64,000 nt of DNA from positions 186,001 to 250,000 of the forward strand of contig JASBNA010000037.1 of assembly GCA_038087015.1 (NCBI GenBank), in the 5' to 3' direction. This document shows, piece by piece, positions 25,061 to 38,236 of the stretch; within the stretch, counting starts at the first letter, position 1, and each line of letters opens with the position of its first letter. Below the pieces are notes generated by a model. It had not been told where the DNA came from. It did no database searches and saw only the letters and a program-made list of their open reading frames with translations. This DNA comes from Cerrena zonata. Taxonomy: Eukaryota > Basidiomycota > Agaricomycetes > Polyporales > Cerrenaceae. A program made the translations under genes and the position numbers.

Positions 25061-26767
25061 TCATGCTTCAACATTCGATAATTGAACGGATGGTTGTAGC
25101 TGGATACCCAAAGCATCAAGCTCTCCGTACAGAGAACTCTGGAAAATTTCTCGATGTTCTTTCAACACAAACAATGTCACTTCTGCCGCACCCGGATATT
25201 GAATCCAACTACTCTCCTTTGTATATGTAGGGTTGGGTTGTACAATCTTGATCCACCGCAGCTCTTCCAAGATGGTATGGAAAAACTGAATTCGAGAGGG
25301 AAATCCGAAATGGGCTGACGTCCAATCAAAGCTGGTCAAAGATCAGAGTTGCGTTTCACTTGTATGCTTGGATATATACTCACCGCCAAGTAGAATTTAC
25401 ATCCATCGTATTATTCGTAGGGGTAACATCCATAGTCATCCCTTTATAAGCGGCCTCTTCGACTAGTCGACCTGACTTCGCCATAAGTGCCTCGAGGTAT
25501 TCAGGATCTCTCGCGCGAATTACACCACGGCGAACGTAGCTTGCGATAGATTCAATTGTTCCCTCCGAGTCGAATTTATCAGTTATTGGTCCGAGGTTGC
25601 CGTTACAGGCTGCGTTTGAGGGTGTACAGCCAACACCACGATACTAGAATTGGTACATAATGAGCATATAAATCACGAACTATGATGATGGATAATTGCA
25701 CTTCACCATAAAAAAGTTCAATATATATTGGATAGGATTATTAGGGTCTGTCTTGGTTAATGTTCGAGCAAGTAGGGCGATCAAAGTGTCTTGCTTCGAG
25801 AAGACCAGTTGTTCATCTCCTGCTGTATTGTGGACGGCTAAGGATGTGATAGCCTCGTGAACCTTTGTAATCACGTCCGCAGAGAAATGTATGTCGACTC
25901 TAGACAATTTGCCCCTATGTCTCCCCATGATTGTTGGAGGACCTCCGACTACGAATGGAGATTCAAGATGTGGGGTAAGAAGGCTGCTTTCCAGGTACCT
26001 GGTCGATTGAGGGCCCTCAATTGCAGGGAAGGAATATGCATAGGAAGGTGCTGGGTCCAAGGGAGGTAATCCTTGATAGTTTTGAGAAACAAGCCGAAGG
26101 AAATTGAGTACCGTGAAACCATCACCTAAATGTTAGAAGGTTCTGAGTACAGAATTTTAATATGCGAAAGAAGAGAGCGGATATACCAATGGTATGATGT
26201 TGGGAGAAACCAATCGCAGTGACACCCAGTTTCACGAATTTAGTAATTGTAAACCTCGCCAAAGATTCATCGGAGTCGCGTTCAAGGATCTTGTTGATAT
26301 TGGCACGTTCGACTAGAGCCACAGCACCTTTATTTTGAATGATATGATTGGTTGGCATCACCGTCTCTGCTTCGCTCTCCAGGAATTTTATTGGTACAGG
26401 TGAATTGGTCAATCGAATCTAGATGATCATATATGAATGTAGGAAAGTCGCTTCGGTTCTACAACAGAGACATAACGAACTTTCCATTTTCCTTTCGTGT
26501 CGTTAGGCTGCTCGAATCTACCAGCTGCTAACGGGTACACGGATAATGCTTTGGACAAAGCGTCGATGAAACGGGTAGTATCGAGTTCGCCGGGGACGAC
26601 GTGAACAGTCTCGATCTATATATAATCAACGATGACTACTTCATATTCAGTTAGAGAGCCTCTTGACTGACCGAAATTGCACATATCAAGTCCAATGGCA
26701 ATAGTTCATGATAGAGTTGAGACCCTAAAATTGTAGGTAAGGTTGGTTTCACTAAATGTTCCGTCAT
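25061..26767 (-). CDS. BAHD-like acyltransferase 1 (HxxxD family)
   Basis: Exons 26767-26672, 26615-26481, 26418-26187, 26125-25707, 25643-25384, 25331-25061 (470 aa; introns 52-63 nt). The catalytic HxxxD motif is present as HHTIGD (H152 to D156), with the early family hallmarks YPLAAGR and ARFTITKF. The second BAHD motif, usually DFGWG, is degenerate here (HFGFP in exon 6). Such enzymes move an acyl group from an acyl-CoA to an alcohol or amine in the cytosol. The substrate cannot be read from sequence. It forms a tandem pair with the next gene, with identical exon phases and an identical 232-nt third exon, so they arose by duplication. Confidence 0.85.
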
Positions 26768-27194
26768 CACGGCTGTTATTCAATTGCTAGATCACAAAAG
26801 GTGCAATCACACCCTATAAACGTTGAAGCCTAAAGTGGGGTATTTATATACTTCTTTGTACACAAAGTTCACGCTGCCAGGGGACAAGTCGAGTCATATC
26901 AGGAGCTCGATATAAGCTCCATCAGTGACATTGTAATTTGTAAACGAGCACAGGTTGCTTGTGCGTCTGTGCAGAGGTGAGAAGCTTGAACAAAGGGAAG
27001 CCTGAATAGACAATAGCCCACGTCAAAATATGCGCATTACGCCATCCTTAGTGGAAGAAGCGGAACGTCGTGTAGTAAAAGCATGTTTTGTCCTTTTGTA
27101 TTGATCTATGAACTACAAAACAAGCAAGGTTAGTTGTATCCCTACGAGTTGACTGCTCACTCACAAATGGCTATACAGCATACATGTCATTCTA
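26768..27194. other. Intergenic spacer of the acyltransferase tandem
   Basis: 427 bp holding the promoter of acyltransferase 1 and the 3' end of acyltransferase 2. No other feature seen. Confidence 0.4.
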
Positions 27195-28935
27195 CTACGA
27201 AAGCACGGAATGAATAATCTCAGGCTTTTCCTCGATACCAAATTCTTTCAACTCCCCTAATATAGCCTCTTCAAAAGCGATTCTCTTATCCTTGAGAACA
27301 CTCAAAGTAATTTCCGCATCCCCAGCATAAGTTTTCCAAGTCCCATCCGAAAGACAAGTGGGGTTCGGCTGGAATATCTTGATGAACCTTGGTTCTGGTA
27401 GAATGGTGTGATAAAACTGGGTTTGGCCTGGATATCCAAAGTGCGGTGAAGTCCAATCAAGCCTAGTTACAAGAAGGAAGTAGAATCAAAATCAGTGGGG
27501 ATCCAGTGAGAATGTAAGGGGCAAGACTTACTTCCAAGTCGAGTTCACCGTCATTTGTCCATCCCAAGGTGTGAAATCTTGACCCAAGAGTTTGGCCGCT
27601 GCATAGGCCATTAATTCTGTAGATTTCACTCTATATGCGTCAAAGTAGTCTGCATCACGTATGCGTTGTAGTGCTTGACGAGAACGTAGAGCTATCGATT
27701 CTATTGATTCGAAGCCGCCATTGAAAGAGTCGTGTTGGAGTGGATCGCTGATAGAGGATATAATGGAGTTGCAAGCTGCTGTCGGAGGAATTATACTAGT
27801 ACCTCGATACTGCCGAAAAATGATAACGGTGAGATTACTTGAGAGAGAAAGAATAGATGAAGTAAACGAACGTTGAAGATACTGATCAGATATATGATAG
27901 GATTTTCCGGATCGGATATCGAGAACACTCTTGCTAGAAGGGCGAGAAGAACATCTTGCTTTGATAACACCGCCGTTTGTCCATTCGATTTTGCTCTAGA
28001 ATTAACTGCTTTCTGAAGCTCCGCGATTAAACTAGCACCCAAATGAAGAACAATCTGCGATACGTTTCCCTTGTTTCTCCCCATCAGATGGGGAGTGCCA
28101 CCATAAGGGAACGGCTTGTCATTCATGAAAGTAGGCATGGTCTCCAGTGGGTATTTGATGGACGTCAAAGGGTTGATAGGTTTTAGGGGTGGTGTATCGT
28201 AACACGGAGAGGGGTCTAGAGATGGAAGACCTTGGTAGAGCTGAGATAGAAGCCGAAGAGTGTTGGCTACCGTATAGCCGTCACCTATACATGATTGTTC
28301 AGAATGAGATGAAGTGGTTGGAATACATTCTTACCGATTGGATGATATTGTGAGAATCCTATGATAGTAGAGCTAGCTCTAGGAAAGCGAGTTATGGTGA
28401 AACGAGCCAGAGGTTCATCTGATTGAGTCGCGAGAACTTTCTTCATATCTAAAGCTTTGACAAACGATGCAACGCCTTTGTTCTGTACGACTCGAGCGTT
28501 AGGCATAACCTCTTCAGCATCGCTCTCTAGGAATGTGACTGGAACTCCGGAATTTGTTAGACGTATCTATTTCCATAAAGAAGTTAAGTATCAGCAGCAT
28601 CGTATCCGGTTAGAGTATCACCTTCCATGGGCCTGACTCAGAGGTTATTGGACGTTCGAGTCTTCCCGCTGCTAAGGGGTAAACTCGCAAAGTTTGGGCT
28701 AACGCATCATTAAAGAGAGAAATCTTTAGTTCGCCCGGAATAACATGGATAGTTTCCACCTAAGAAAGTGAAGTTTAATATCAAGGATCCAGACAGCGTT
28801 AGTCGTATGACATTGAAAATACCGTACCGAATGAGCGATTAATAGATCGAGAGGGGTCAATTCGAAGTGAGATCGAGAACCAAGCACAGTGGGTTCAACA
28901 GGCTTAACGAGGTGCTCAAGATGCTCGATTGCCAT
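27195..28935 (-). CDS. BAHD-like acyltransferase 2 (HxxxD family)
   Basis: Exons 28935-28828, 28759-28622, 28566-28335, 28284-27872, 27809-27532, 27462-27195 (478 aa; introns 50-69 nt). The start at 28935 aligns with that of the neighbouring paralogue (shared EHLVKP near the N-terminus), although an in-frame ATG also occurs at 29013. HxxxD is present as YHPIGD (H157 to D161), with YPLAAGR and ARFTITRF. The position of the DFGWG motif reads HFGYP. Exon phases are the same as in acyltransferase 1. Divergence is substantial, so the two copies may use different substrates; this is inference. Confidence 0.85.
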
Positions 28936-29762
28936 GAGGGAACTGTTATGTCCTGTGCAATGGAGTTGCAATAGTGGGAGAAAGTTAGTAGATCGAGTGC
29001 CGATGGCGCCCACGTAAAAGACAGTGGTGACTCATAGGTTTGGTGCTCTGATAAGGAATCCCCTCGGCACGGTTAAAATCATATGCCCGTTACTGAAGTG
29101 AAGAGCGAAGCAATCATATTCCGCCATGATATATAGTATAGTAAATAGCGTACTTCAACACAGTGCTAAGACCTCTAGAGGACTATTTTGTGGTTGTCTC
29201 CTACCATTCTTCCGAGAGCTCGTTTCTCAAACTATGGCTAGAGGATTGGGCAAGAAAATCGACAGCGCTCATGAGCTCAAGTTCGTTTGGAAGTCGTCGC
29301 CAAAGTTGCGCAGTGGTTGAAACGATGCATGGCCGTAAAGCCCGAGGCTGAGGGTATTGAGACAACTTGACAGGTGTATGATTGCATGGTGTTTCCTGAA
29401 ATATTGAAGAGCAAGCAGGCATGATATACAAGCATAACACATTTTGTAGTGGTGGTAAGAGAAGAAACAAGCGTGGTGGTAAAGTGCCACTCGCCGAGCC
29501 TGTTTGACAGGAAGCGCCGAATCCTTGACCTTGTCTCTGACGTTCTTGCAAGTGCTATTGCTAACCCATCCGTCTGGTGGTGAGTTCTGTTGTATATATT
29601 GTTACGGGTTCCTCAATATTGACGAAACGAATACATCCAAAGAGCATTCACTCCGGACCCAAAATATTGGCAACGCGCCTCGATCGGTGTATACAGTCAA
29701 ACATCCGAATTTAAAGACGCGTTCCACTCATATTGTCATAACGCGTTGTTTCCTCCCCAAGA
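28936..29762. other. Divergent promoter region, acyltransferase 2 and nucleoporin
   Basis: 827 bp without a supportable gene. A minus-strand frame at 29201-29551 has a short Trp/Leu-rich stretch but no intact domain. Confidence 0.4.
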
Positions 29763-32700
29763 ATGGCCGATGCACTCTACTCATCTTGTGCGGAGGTACT
29801 CTCTCTAGCCCAGTCTCACAAAGATGACCTGAATGCGCTACTCGATCCTGTGGACGGCTTTGCGCCTCGTCTGCGGCAAATATGTCAAGAGAGGTACCAC
29901 TTACCGAATAGCCAGCTAGGATTACTCTAACAATGAACCCCTCTAATAGATTAATTGACTTGGAAGCGAACCCCTCTGCGTCGCAGGAAGAGTTGGATGT
30001 GTTAAGAATGGAGAGTGATACTTGGGGTCTATTACAAGCTATTATGCCGTAAGTCCATACACTGACTGTATTCCTCTGTTATCTTTACCTTGCTCTACAG
30101 TCTTCGAAAACTCGCCCCGCAAACACAACCCGACCCTCAATCCCTTCTCATTGATAACCCCTACACACCAACTGCCGACCTCGCCAATGCCATCATGGGC
30201 TCATCCCCGTTCTTTACAGAACTCGTTGCAGTACGAGAGTGGCTACACGAGACAGCGCCATACCCACCAGCAGATCCGGGACCTGTGACAGGGTACTGGA
30301 AGTTCACGAAATACGAAGTCTTGCAAAATAAACGTCTGGGGAAGGGTAAAGAGAGAGAACCGGCTGGTGGTTATGTATTAGATCTGGACCCGGACGCACC
30401 AAATAGAGGGGAAGGGAGATCTTTAGCTGCTGACGATGCTGTTAGTCTTACAACTCCATTCAACTGTCTACTATCTAATCAGAATTGCTGTAGGTTTACG
30501 ACAGGGCACTAGTCCAAGCGCTCTATGTTCTTGTACGAGCTGGAAAGCTGGACGAAGCTATTGAACTGTGTCAGACGGCACAACAACCCTGGCGAGCAGC
30601 TACTATTCGAGGTACACAGCCGTTCCAATGGAGGGCACTCAATCGTAAGTCGTTCATCCTGTCTACTTATAGACCCTATGACCGTAGCAAGAACTTACCT
30701 CTCGTAGAAAATCAATCAAGAGACGAAGATGCAATGGAAGAGGATGATTTCGATGGTTGGAGAGGAAATCAACGCCTGAAACTCTGGAAATACTCATGTG
30801 AAAAAGCCGCGCTGAACGTATGTTTCTAATTCTATGATCCACCCCGTGCAGTTCGTACTCATATTTTCCATCCATCTTCTAGCCAAACCTCTCGGATATC
30901 GAACGTGCATTATACGCCGCCCTGGCACCATGTGCTCAAACCTATACATTCCTCAAAGCAGCGTGTCGAACATGGGAAGATCACCTTTGGGCGCAACTTA
31001 GTATCCTTTGTGAAGAGAAAGTAAGCGCAGAACTGGAGAAACTGAAGAATATGTTCTGGGAGGATAGTTTGACCCTCAAGGAGACTGATGGCGTGGATGT
31101 GAGTATGAATGTGGAGGAGGATGAAGAGGAGGATTGGGCGACTGAGACGATGGCAGCGTTGGAGTCATTGTCGGAAGTCCCCGTGGAGGAAGGGTAAGTG
31201 TTTTTTCAACATGAGTGTTAACGAAAAAAATCCTTATGTTGAGGTAGGCCACCTGCGGACGATCCATATCACGCTACGCAGCTGCAGATTATCCTTGACC
31301 GAACAGATCACTTGTTAGAGTCTTTCGCTGCGAGTTTAGATATGGGAGAACACGATCCTGAATCTCCACAGTAAGACCAACCTTCCTATACATCATCCAA
31401 GTACTAATGTTATGCTAGGTATCCTGCACTGACCCGTTTCTTTGCACATTTATGTTTATATCTCCAAATGATCGACATGTCATCACCACCACTAGCAACC
31501 CAACGCGTACTAGAAGCATATCTCCAAGTACTCGAAGTCAGTCGGTTCTTTCTTCTTCGATAATGTATTGTCTGACTTCATGCATATTACTTTCAGTCTA
31601 CAGGGCAACGAGATCTGATCGCTATGTACGCCGGTGCATTGGGAGACAATGCAGTCGAGCGATACGCCATGTTCCTCACATCATTAGGCATTTCCGGCGA
31701 GAAAGATGACCGAAGACTAGCATTGATCCGAGCGAAAGATCACGGACTGGACATGAAAAAGGTCGCGCTTGTCACAGCCGAACGAACTGTTGAGAAGGCC
31801 CTCGCGGTAATTAATCTATGTTTATGACGCAATTAAAAGTCCCATTCTGACGACAATGCTCTCTGATAGACATTATTGCCGCCACCTGAGGGTTTGTTGC
31901 CCGACTTCTCTGAACACCAACCTCCAGCAACGGACGAAGAAACGTTCCTCCTCCGATCCATCGAATGGACCACCCTTCTCGAATCAACCTACGACATGGC
32001 TCTTGAGCAAGCTAATGTCATTCTTCGTTATTTCCTTGGAAGGGGCAGATTACTGCTCGCCAAGAAGTTCTTGGATGGACTTCCGAAGGATTTGAACTCG
32101 TTAAGAGAACCTGAAGCACCTGCGACCGAGTTCTTGCATTATAGGCAATTGTTCATGGTTTGGGAAGTGCTGGATCGGGTGGTTGAGTGCCAGGGGCTTG
32201 AGAAGCCGCATATGGCGGTCCAGACGAAAGCTGATTGGTTGCAAGATTATAAGGTTTGTCCGATGAGATGGGTTTCGTAAAGAGTTTTGCTGATGCGTGT
32301 TGGACTTTTAGCTGTTGACACAACAGGCGAGAGAGCAAGTGACAAGGCTACTGACCACCGAGTGGTTACTTTCAGAAGATGAGAGGATGAAAGGTAATTT
32401 GCTTCGCCTCTCTGTAGGAGTATGTGCTGATTCGACTTGTTTTCAACCCTTTTAGTGGACTCTCGTCGTCTCCTCGAACTCGTCCGCATTCGTCAGATCT
32501 ACATCCCCATCGTGATTATGCGCCTACACAACGTCCTATACGATTCACGACGCAAGATCTCAGAGTACGTCACATCATATTCACACATTCTCGTCGAAGC
32601 TCTCATATCATTTGTTGAATAGGAACCTTAAATATGTATTACTGCTTGCCAACACTGTCGCAGACTCGAGATACAAGCTTTACGAAGATTTCGTTGCTCA

Positions 32701-32806
32701 GGATGGCCGACGGTTGGGTGATTACCTCCAGTTGGTAAGGGAAGCGACACTTGGTGGACTTGAAGGTGGTGGATCGGATCCGTTTAGAATTTTGCATACA
32801 TTGTAG
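29763..32806 (+). CDS. NUP84: Nucleoporin Nup84/Nup107
   Basis: Thirteen exons: 29763-29893, 29950-30048, 30101-30440, 30494-30644, 30708-30817, 30883-31193, 31248-31370, 31419-31536, 31597-31806, 31870-32253, 32312-32393, 32456-32564, 32623-32806 (783 aa). The protein is almost wholly alpha-helical and matches the Nup84/Nup107 family along its length: ALYVLVRAGKLDEAIELC, then PWRAATIRG and WRGNQRLKLWK, then the acidic insertion (EEDEEEDW), and a C-terminal helical region ending in DYLQLVREA. It is a core component of the Y-shaped scaffold complex of the nuclear pore. It converges on the farnesyltransferase gene, with 261 bp between stops. Confidence 0.92.
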
Positions 32807-33067
32807 TGTAGTTGTTTTGAGTATACAGATATCTTTTCATATTGCTTACAGTGCGTCAGGCCGTGATGGCGACCTCGCTAAAGTACATCTTGAGAAGATC
32901 GGTTGTGGTAAGAATACATTTCATCCCAAGAAATATTCGAGTTCAAGTTACAATATCGATACATGGATTCATACGTTTACGCTTTGTGATTTGATGGTAG
33001 GAGCTCAGAGAGGATCAACACACAATTTAATCGTACACTAACTTATCTGGTAAAGTCCGATGATTCG

Positions 33068-35024
33068 TCATTTCGAGGCTTTATACCTGCTCGGGACTTT
33101 CCTATTGTAAAAGTGGGCCATCATAGCCTCGGAATGAGTCACCGTAAGATTGAACAATGGATGGGTGGCGTTCTATGTAAAGAACAATTCATCTTAAGTT
33201 CTGCCTGAAACTGGATATGAGAGTGAAATAGACGTACGACCCGATTGCTACCAGTAAATTTTGAAGTACCTTCTTCTTCAAGCCAGCTCAAGGCGAATGC
33301 GAAGAGCTCCTGTCGTAATGGCTCGATCTTGTCTTTGCTCACTGTAATCGTGAGTCCACAGGTGAGTTAGATATGCGAAGTGTCGAATAAGTGAAGGGCT
33401 CAGACTTACGCTCTTCCTCTGTCCAACATGCCAACAGTTCTTTCTTGCGGCTCTCATTTGGTATTACTCTATGCTGGGCCGCAGAGAGTCCAGAAAGATC
33501 GTATAGTGTATGATAAGCATCCGCATTTCTTGAATCGCTGTGTCAGTATCCCGTCCAAAACTCGTTCACAAATAGGATCATGTACTTTGGTGGTTTATCG
33601 ACAAGACCGCCTGCTGGATGTTGACCAGCATAAAGAATGTACTCCTGAAGGGCCTGTCTGTTATACAGAGAATCTGAATGTAACATTAAGAAGCGTTCCA
33701 AGCTCATAACAAGAAACATACCATCAACGTCATCCCAGGCCTCTTCTGGTTCGTTCTTCTCCGCTTCAGCTTTTGGGACATGACTTGATTGCTTCCCATC
33801 ACTTGCCAGTAGCCCCTCAACAATACCAACGGCCCCTCCAACCCACCAGCTATAACATCCATCGACCAACTTATTTGTTCTACCTTTGAAACCCCCTAGT
33901 TCGATTTCAGTTCCTTGCATCAAAGTCAGCCATCGTAGAAGTGACTTCATGTTGATACTTGGTTTGGGATAAGAGGGTCTATATGTCGGGTAGTTGTTTA
34001 TATAGGGAAGGAGAAGAACCCATGATGCGAAAGCACAGAAGGTATATCCTCCATGCGCTTCACCAAGTGATGGGCGGAGAGAGGTTGGGTCGATGAGAGG
34101 TTCACCCGGAGTTGGATCTACATCGAGTAACTTGTTAGGTTCAATTTTGAATCAACAATATTAGAAAAGTACCATCATTAAGAGCCCAGCCTGGGAACGA
34201 GGCGCTCCCAAATCCACCTTCGTATGTTTGACATGAGGCAAGGAATTCAGGGGTTCCGGCAACAAGCTCGGGTGTGACGATATTCAGCAGTGTGGCTGCT
34301 GCAAGTAAGCAATATATGCCGCTGTTTGTGTTGTCACTATTTGTTTAATCTAGGGTATAGGAATAGAAATACCAACCGAACATCCACTTCAGCGTCGTAA
34401 GAGACTAGGAAAGACCCATCTGGTTGCTTTAGCGACATGAAGAAGTTATACATGCCTTCCCTGGAGAAGAGTTGGATAGAATCAGATCGAATCGTACGAA
34501 GACATACCGATCAATCTTCTCCCAACCGCCGTCCTCACCTGTGCCGCCCGCAATGGCAAACGCGCAAATCGCCGCATAAGTTGGTAGCAAATGAGGTGCT
34601 TGTCCAGGTCCACCACAGAATCCGCCCTGTGGATGTTGCAAACCAAGAAGCGTCTCAACAGCTCTACGCATATCTTCGTTCGTCAAAGTTCGAGCGACGT
34701 AGCTTACTTTGCCTCATACCTCTTCTTGTTCCGTTCATCGAGAGAGACACCCAGAACACTAAATCCTTGCAAAGTCCAGAAAATTAACCATGGCTGACTC
34801 GCGTCCTGAGAAGTATAGCGAGCAGGGAATCCCTGGATGAGGTTTCGAAGTAGAAACTGAAGATGTGAGTTTCGTTGAAGAACGCCTGAGGTACCTGAGT
34901 CCGACGGAATAGATGGATGCCTTGCTTTGAGGATGTTCTCTGTTTGTATTTGCAGGTCCGAGGTTGGACTCGGGAAACCGTCAGTGGGGGTAGGCCGTAG
35001 GTTGTGAGCAGCCAAATCAACCAT
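33068..35024 (-). CDS. RAM1: Protein farnesyltransferase beta subunit
   Basis: Exons 35024-34720, 34663-34508, 34460-34377, 34321-34173, 34117-33722, 33673-33586, 33537-33410, 33341-33238, 33172-33068 (504 aa; introns 47-68 nt). It shows the prenyltransferase repeat motifs (GGFCGGPGQ, EGGFGSAS, GGFKGR, GGLVDKPPK). The zinc ligands are visible as D and C in DGCYSWW and H in YHTLY. The DKPPK and LSGLS motifs favour farnesyl- over geranylgeranyltransferase. With the alpha subunit it farnesylates CaaX proteins such as Ras and lipopeptide pheromone precursors. The last exon restores the conserved NATHPLFNLT end. An open frame with ATG at 35235 upstream is not in frame with this start. Confidence 0.93.
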
Positions 35025-35353
35025 TCTTGGATGACTGGATTAAGAGGATTGCTAGTAACACAATATTGTTGTATGGAACGAAGGTCCACGTCTTCAAGGT
35101 GAGACTACAGACAATAATACGATTGTGCCGAACATGTACTTGCAACGCACCGTCCAATGATCGATGATCGATCGAACTAACATCACGGAATAATGAGTCG
35201 GAACGGACTTTGACTTGACCTTTACTCATTTCCACTATAGCTAATCAGACAGTGAGAACCTTCTAAACATGCGAGTTGTCTATCTTATCAGATTTCCCTC
35301 TGTACTGATGAGGTTGTGTTTGCCCCCTTTACAGGCGTTATCGTTGAATTCAT
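35025..35353. other. Divergent promoter region, RAM1 and BTB-2
   Basis: 329 bp. A short ATG-led frame on the minus strand (from 35235) could be a 5' exon but no in-frame join to RAM1 was found. Confidence 0.35.
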
Positions 35354-37157
35354 ATGTCATCTTCATCCCGCTCACCTAGCCCTCTCACCTCTCTCAGTCA
35401 TGATAGCGACTCTGATGACAATCCAACGCAAGATGATTGTATCTCAAATAAAGACAGTATGTAGCCCCTAAATTCCTACATGAAGGGGCTGGTATTCATT
35501 TTGCGCTTAGGTTCTCTGGCAGATAGCTCAAACCAAAGGCTAAAGTCAAGAGAACAGAGGCCTTCCCTTGCCTCTTTGAAATCTCGTACCAATAATGGCA
35601 TTCGTATCGGAAACTCTCCATCAAAACCGCCAGCAAAAAAGCTCAAACTCGAGGTCGTCATGACAGTCCCACGTAGGCGGACATCAACTACCACACAAAG
35701 GACTGCATGCTCTAGTGGTCGTAGTAACCACAAGGATAAATCAAAGCTGGTATCTGAAGAACTATCGAATGTGAGTAGAGCAGTACATCCAAATATTGGG
35801 ACATCTCCGTACATACAGTTTAGTGGTGTGCTCACCAACAGATATCCGACAGGCTTCTGCAGTCTCTAATCAAAGTATCAAGGGACCGGCTCCAATTGCT
35901 TCTGTTCCTACTATCCCACCAACTAGGCAGATCCTTGGTACGAAAAGTTCCAAATTTTCTAGGTTGTAGAGCTGAGTGACCCACGTTATCAGGCCTACGT
36001 CGCGATCCAACGAAGCAAGATCATAGCATCTCTGGCAGGACAAGAGATCTTTCACTTCCAGGAGATATTTCCCCAGCACAACTCACGCTCCGCCAAACTG
36101 TAGACAACGGTTTCGCTACAAATTCGCCCCAACCCAGCAAACGGCCGCGAGTAGACGAACAAGTCGAGATATCGTTGGATAATAACCAGACATCCGGTCC
36201 AAATTCAGTATCACCTGCAGCCGACATCAATCCATCAGTATCAGCCCCACAATCTCTCCCTATCATTCATGAATCTCGTTCGGCGGTGGCTGGTTATGTC
36301 GGATCACGCCCCGCGGGTCCTATCATCTATGTCCATGTACGGGGGGATGTTTTCGAATTCCAGAAGTCTAAACTTGCGCAGCAATCAGCATGGTTCTCTC
36401 AAAGACTGAATGCTTCAGGAGATGACAAGACTATCCGCTTCACATTAGACCATCTCAACCCACTCGATTTTCGAAACCTGGTTATTGCTTTGGATAGAGC
36501 CTTGTGAGTCTCACACAGTGTTATGTTTACAATTCGACTTAACTATTATGTAGCGAGTTGATGCTTCACCCACCACAAACGCTAGACCTCCTGTCTATCT
36601 TCAGAGCATCAAACTCACTAGAATTCACTGCAGTCAACGCTTTTATTATTAATCGTCTCGAAGATTGCTGGACATCAGACTGTTCTCTTGTTACTGAGAC
36701 TCGACTTTCCCACGCAGTTGAGGTCATCTCTCTCGCTCGCCAGTCCAATATACCCAAACTGCTTCCCCGTGCTTTTTACGAGGTTATCAGGGATGATGCG
36801 GATGTCAGTGAGCGGAATTTATCAAATCAAGATTGCATGATCGCCCTGAAGATGCAAACGTCTCTTCGGAAAGAATGGATGCTATTTGTGAAGACACCAC
36901 CCCATACGACATGTGACCAAAACCAAGCTGGATCCTGCTCACCGCGATCTGATCGAAGAGAAAAATGGACATTGAATGTCATAGACAGTTCAGTATATGA
37001 CGCGGGCATGCAAGACCCTCTTTTTGCTCTCAGACGTCTCATGGATTTGGACTGGACTCAACAAGGATATTGCTCCCCTTGTGCTAATCATTGGTATACT
37101 AGTCTCGTAGAGAAGAGGATGACCTGGTGGGATCTTTTGAGTTCGTATATTTCTTAG
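35354..37157 (+). CDS. BTB/POZ domain protein (BTB-2, tandem array)
   Basis: Exons 35354-35456, 35523-35770, 35853-35937, 35993-36503, 36554-37157 (516 aa). The N-terminal half is disordered, rich in Ser/Asp/Pro, with basic clusters (PAKKLKL, SKRPRV) that resemble nuclear signals. The BTB core starts at IIYVHVRGDVFEFQKSKL and runs across the last intron. The C-terminal region is alpha-helical and ends with WWDLLSSYIS. First of three co-oriented paralogues that share intron position within the BTB domain, motifs REFYE-like RAFYEVIRD, KEWMLF and GYCSPCANHW. Function unknown; a substrate adaptor for Cullin-3 or a chromatin factor are the usual options for BTB proteins. Confidence 0.82.
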
Positions 37158-37484
37158 AATTTGATCGAAATACCTTATATCGTCTTATATGTAGAGCTTT
37201 TAGTTAGATATGGCATATGTTATTCATATTTATATATATGGCTATCTAGCAGTAATTAGCGTTTGCTTCAGTACTTATAAATAAATAATATTACTTTGAT
37301 ACTTTATAGCTATGTATTTAATTAGATTGTGGTGTAGACGCTCGATCTCAAGCTTCATTCCGAGCCTCGATTCCAGAACAAGTCCGAGGTATACTATGAC
37401 TAGTACGCCTCACGACCCAAGTATCCACTCTTCACTGATCTGTCAGACCAATTCACGAACCTGAATTCAACACCTGAATATGAA
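37158..37484. other. AT-rich intergenic stretch
   Basis: Unusually AT-rich just after BTB-2 (37190-37320, with TATATATATG and AAATAAATAATA runs). No gene. Confidence 0.4.
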
Positions 37485-38130
37485 ATGGCCCCGAGTCTTG
37501 CACTGCCATATCACACGCGAGTCGCCCGTCAACGGGATGAAGTCTCTCTTTTAGGTGCTTTCAAATTCTATTTGCTAGAAAGTGTAGAAGTCATCTTACA
37601 GCTTAATACTCTTAGACGAAAATGAAATGCAATACTACACCTGCCTTAAACATGCATTTTCAGCATTGTTCACTGTGGTTGACTATGTCACATTTCCGCT
37701 TTCCGGTGACGATATAGCTCGCCTACCCCAAGATAGAATCGGGAGATCAGCTGACGGTACTTATGCTGCTTGTTCTGCGGTCTTCCAGGGACCTATCCTC
37801 CCCCTTCCTATCATGGGCAAAGTCAACGATTTCTGGGTATGCACTGTTTTAGGGGAGGAGGCGATCTTTTACAAAGGCCAGGAGGGCTGGATACGCTGGT
37901 CAACTTCAAATTTCTCGGATGCTGTCGTCAGAAGGGGACGCGTAGTCCGATTTTCAGCTTCAGATGCGAGTCCCTTTAGTTGGTACACAAAGGAGTCCAC
38001 CCCTGAGACACCGCTTCCGGTCAGCATTCGACTCAGGAACTTAATGATCACTAGTAAGGATTATCATTATCCCATACTGGTATATTCTACTGTATCTCAC
38101 TGGCGGATCATTGCTAAGCCCAAACCATAA
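37485..38130 (+). CDS. Small orphan protein between BTB-2 and BTB-3
   Basis: Exons 37485-37554 and 37616-38130 (194 aa). A 61-nt GT-AG intron joins an ATG-led exon in frame to a 171-codon open frame, which is better than chance but not proof. The protein is not a fragment of a BTB domain. It has alternating hydrophobic and charged stretches (NDFWVCTVLGEEAIFYKG, RGRVVRFSAS), with no signal peptide or clear transmembrane helix and no family I recognise. It sits on the same strand as its BTB neighbours, 106 bp before BTB-3. Confidence 0.45.
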
Positions 38131-38236
38131 GACAACATCCTCAATACTTGCTGGACCCATTGGTTGCAGGAACTATAGGTAGACAACTATCTTTCTCAAA
38201 CACATAACATAGATCCACTAAGCGGAACTTTCAGAT

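Noticed and set aside
29201..29551. Minus-strand frame with a retroelement-like WRRLPNEL stretch
   Set aside because: Too short and isolated; no reverse transcriptase, endonuclease or target-site duplication seen.
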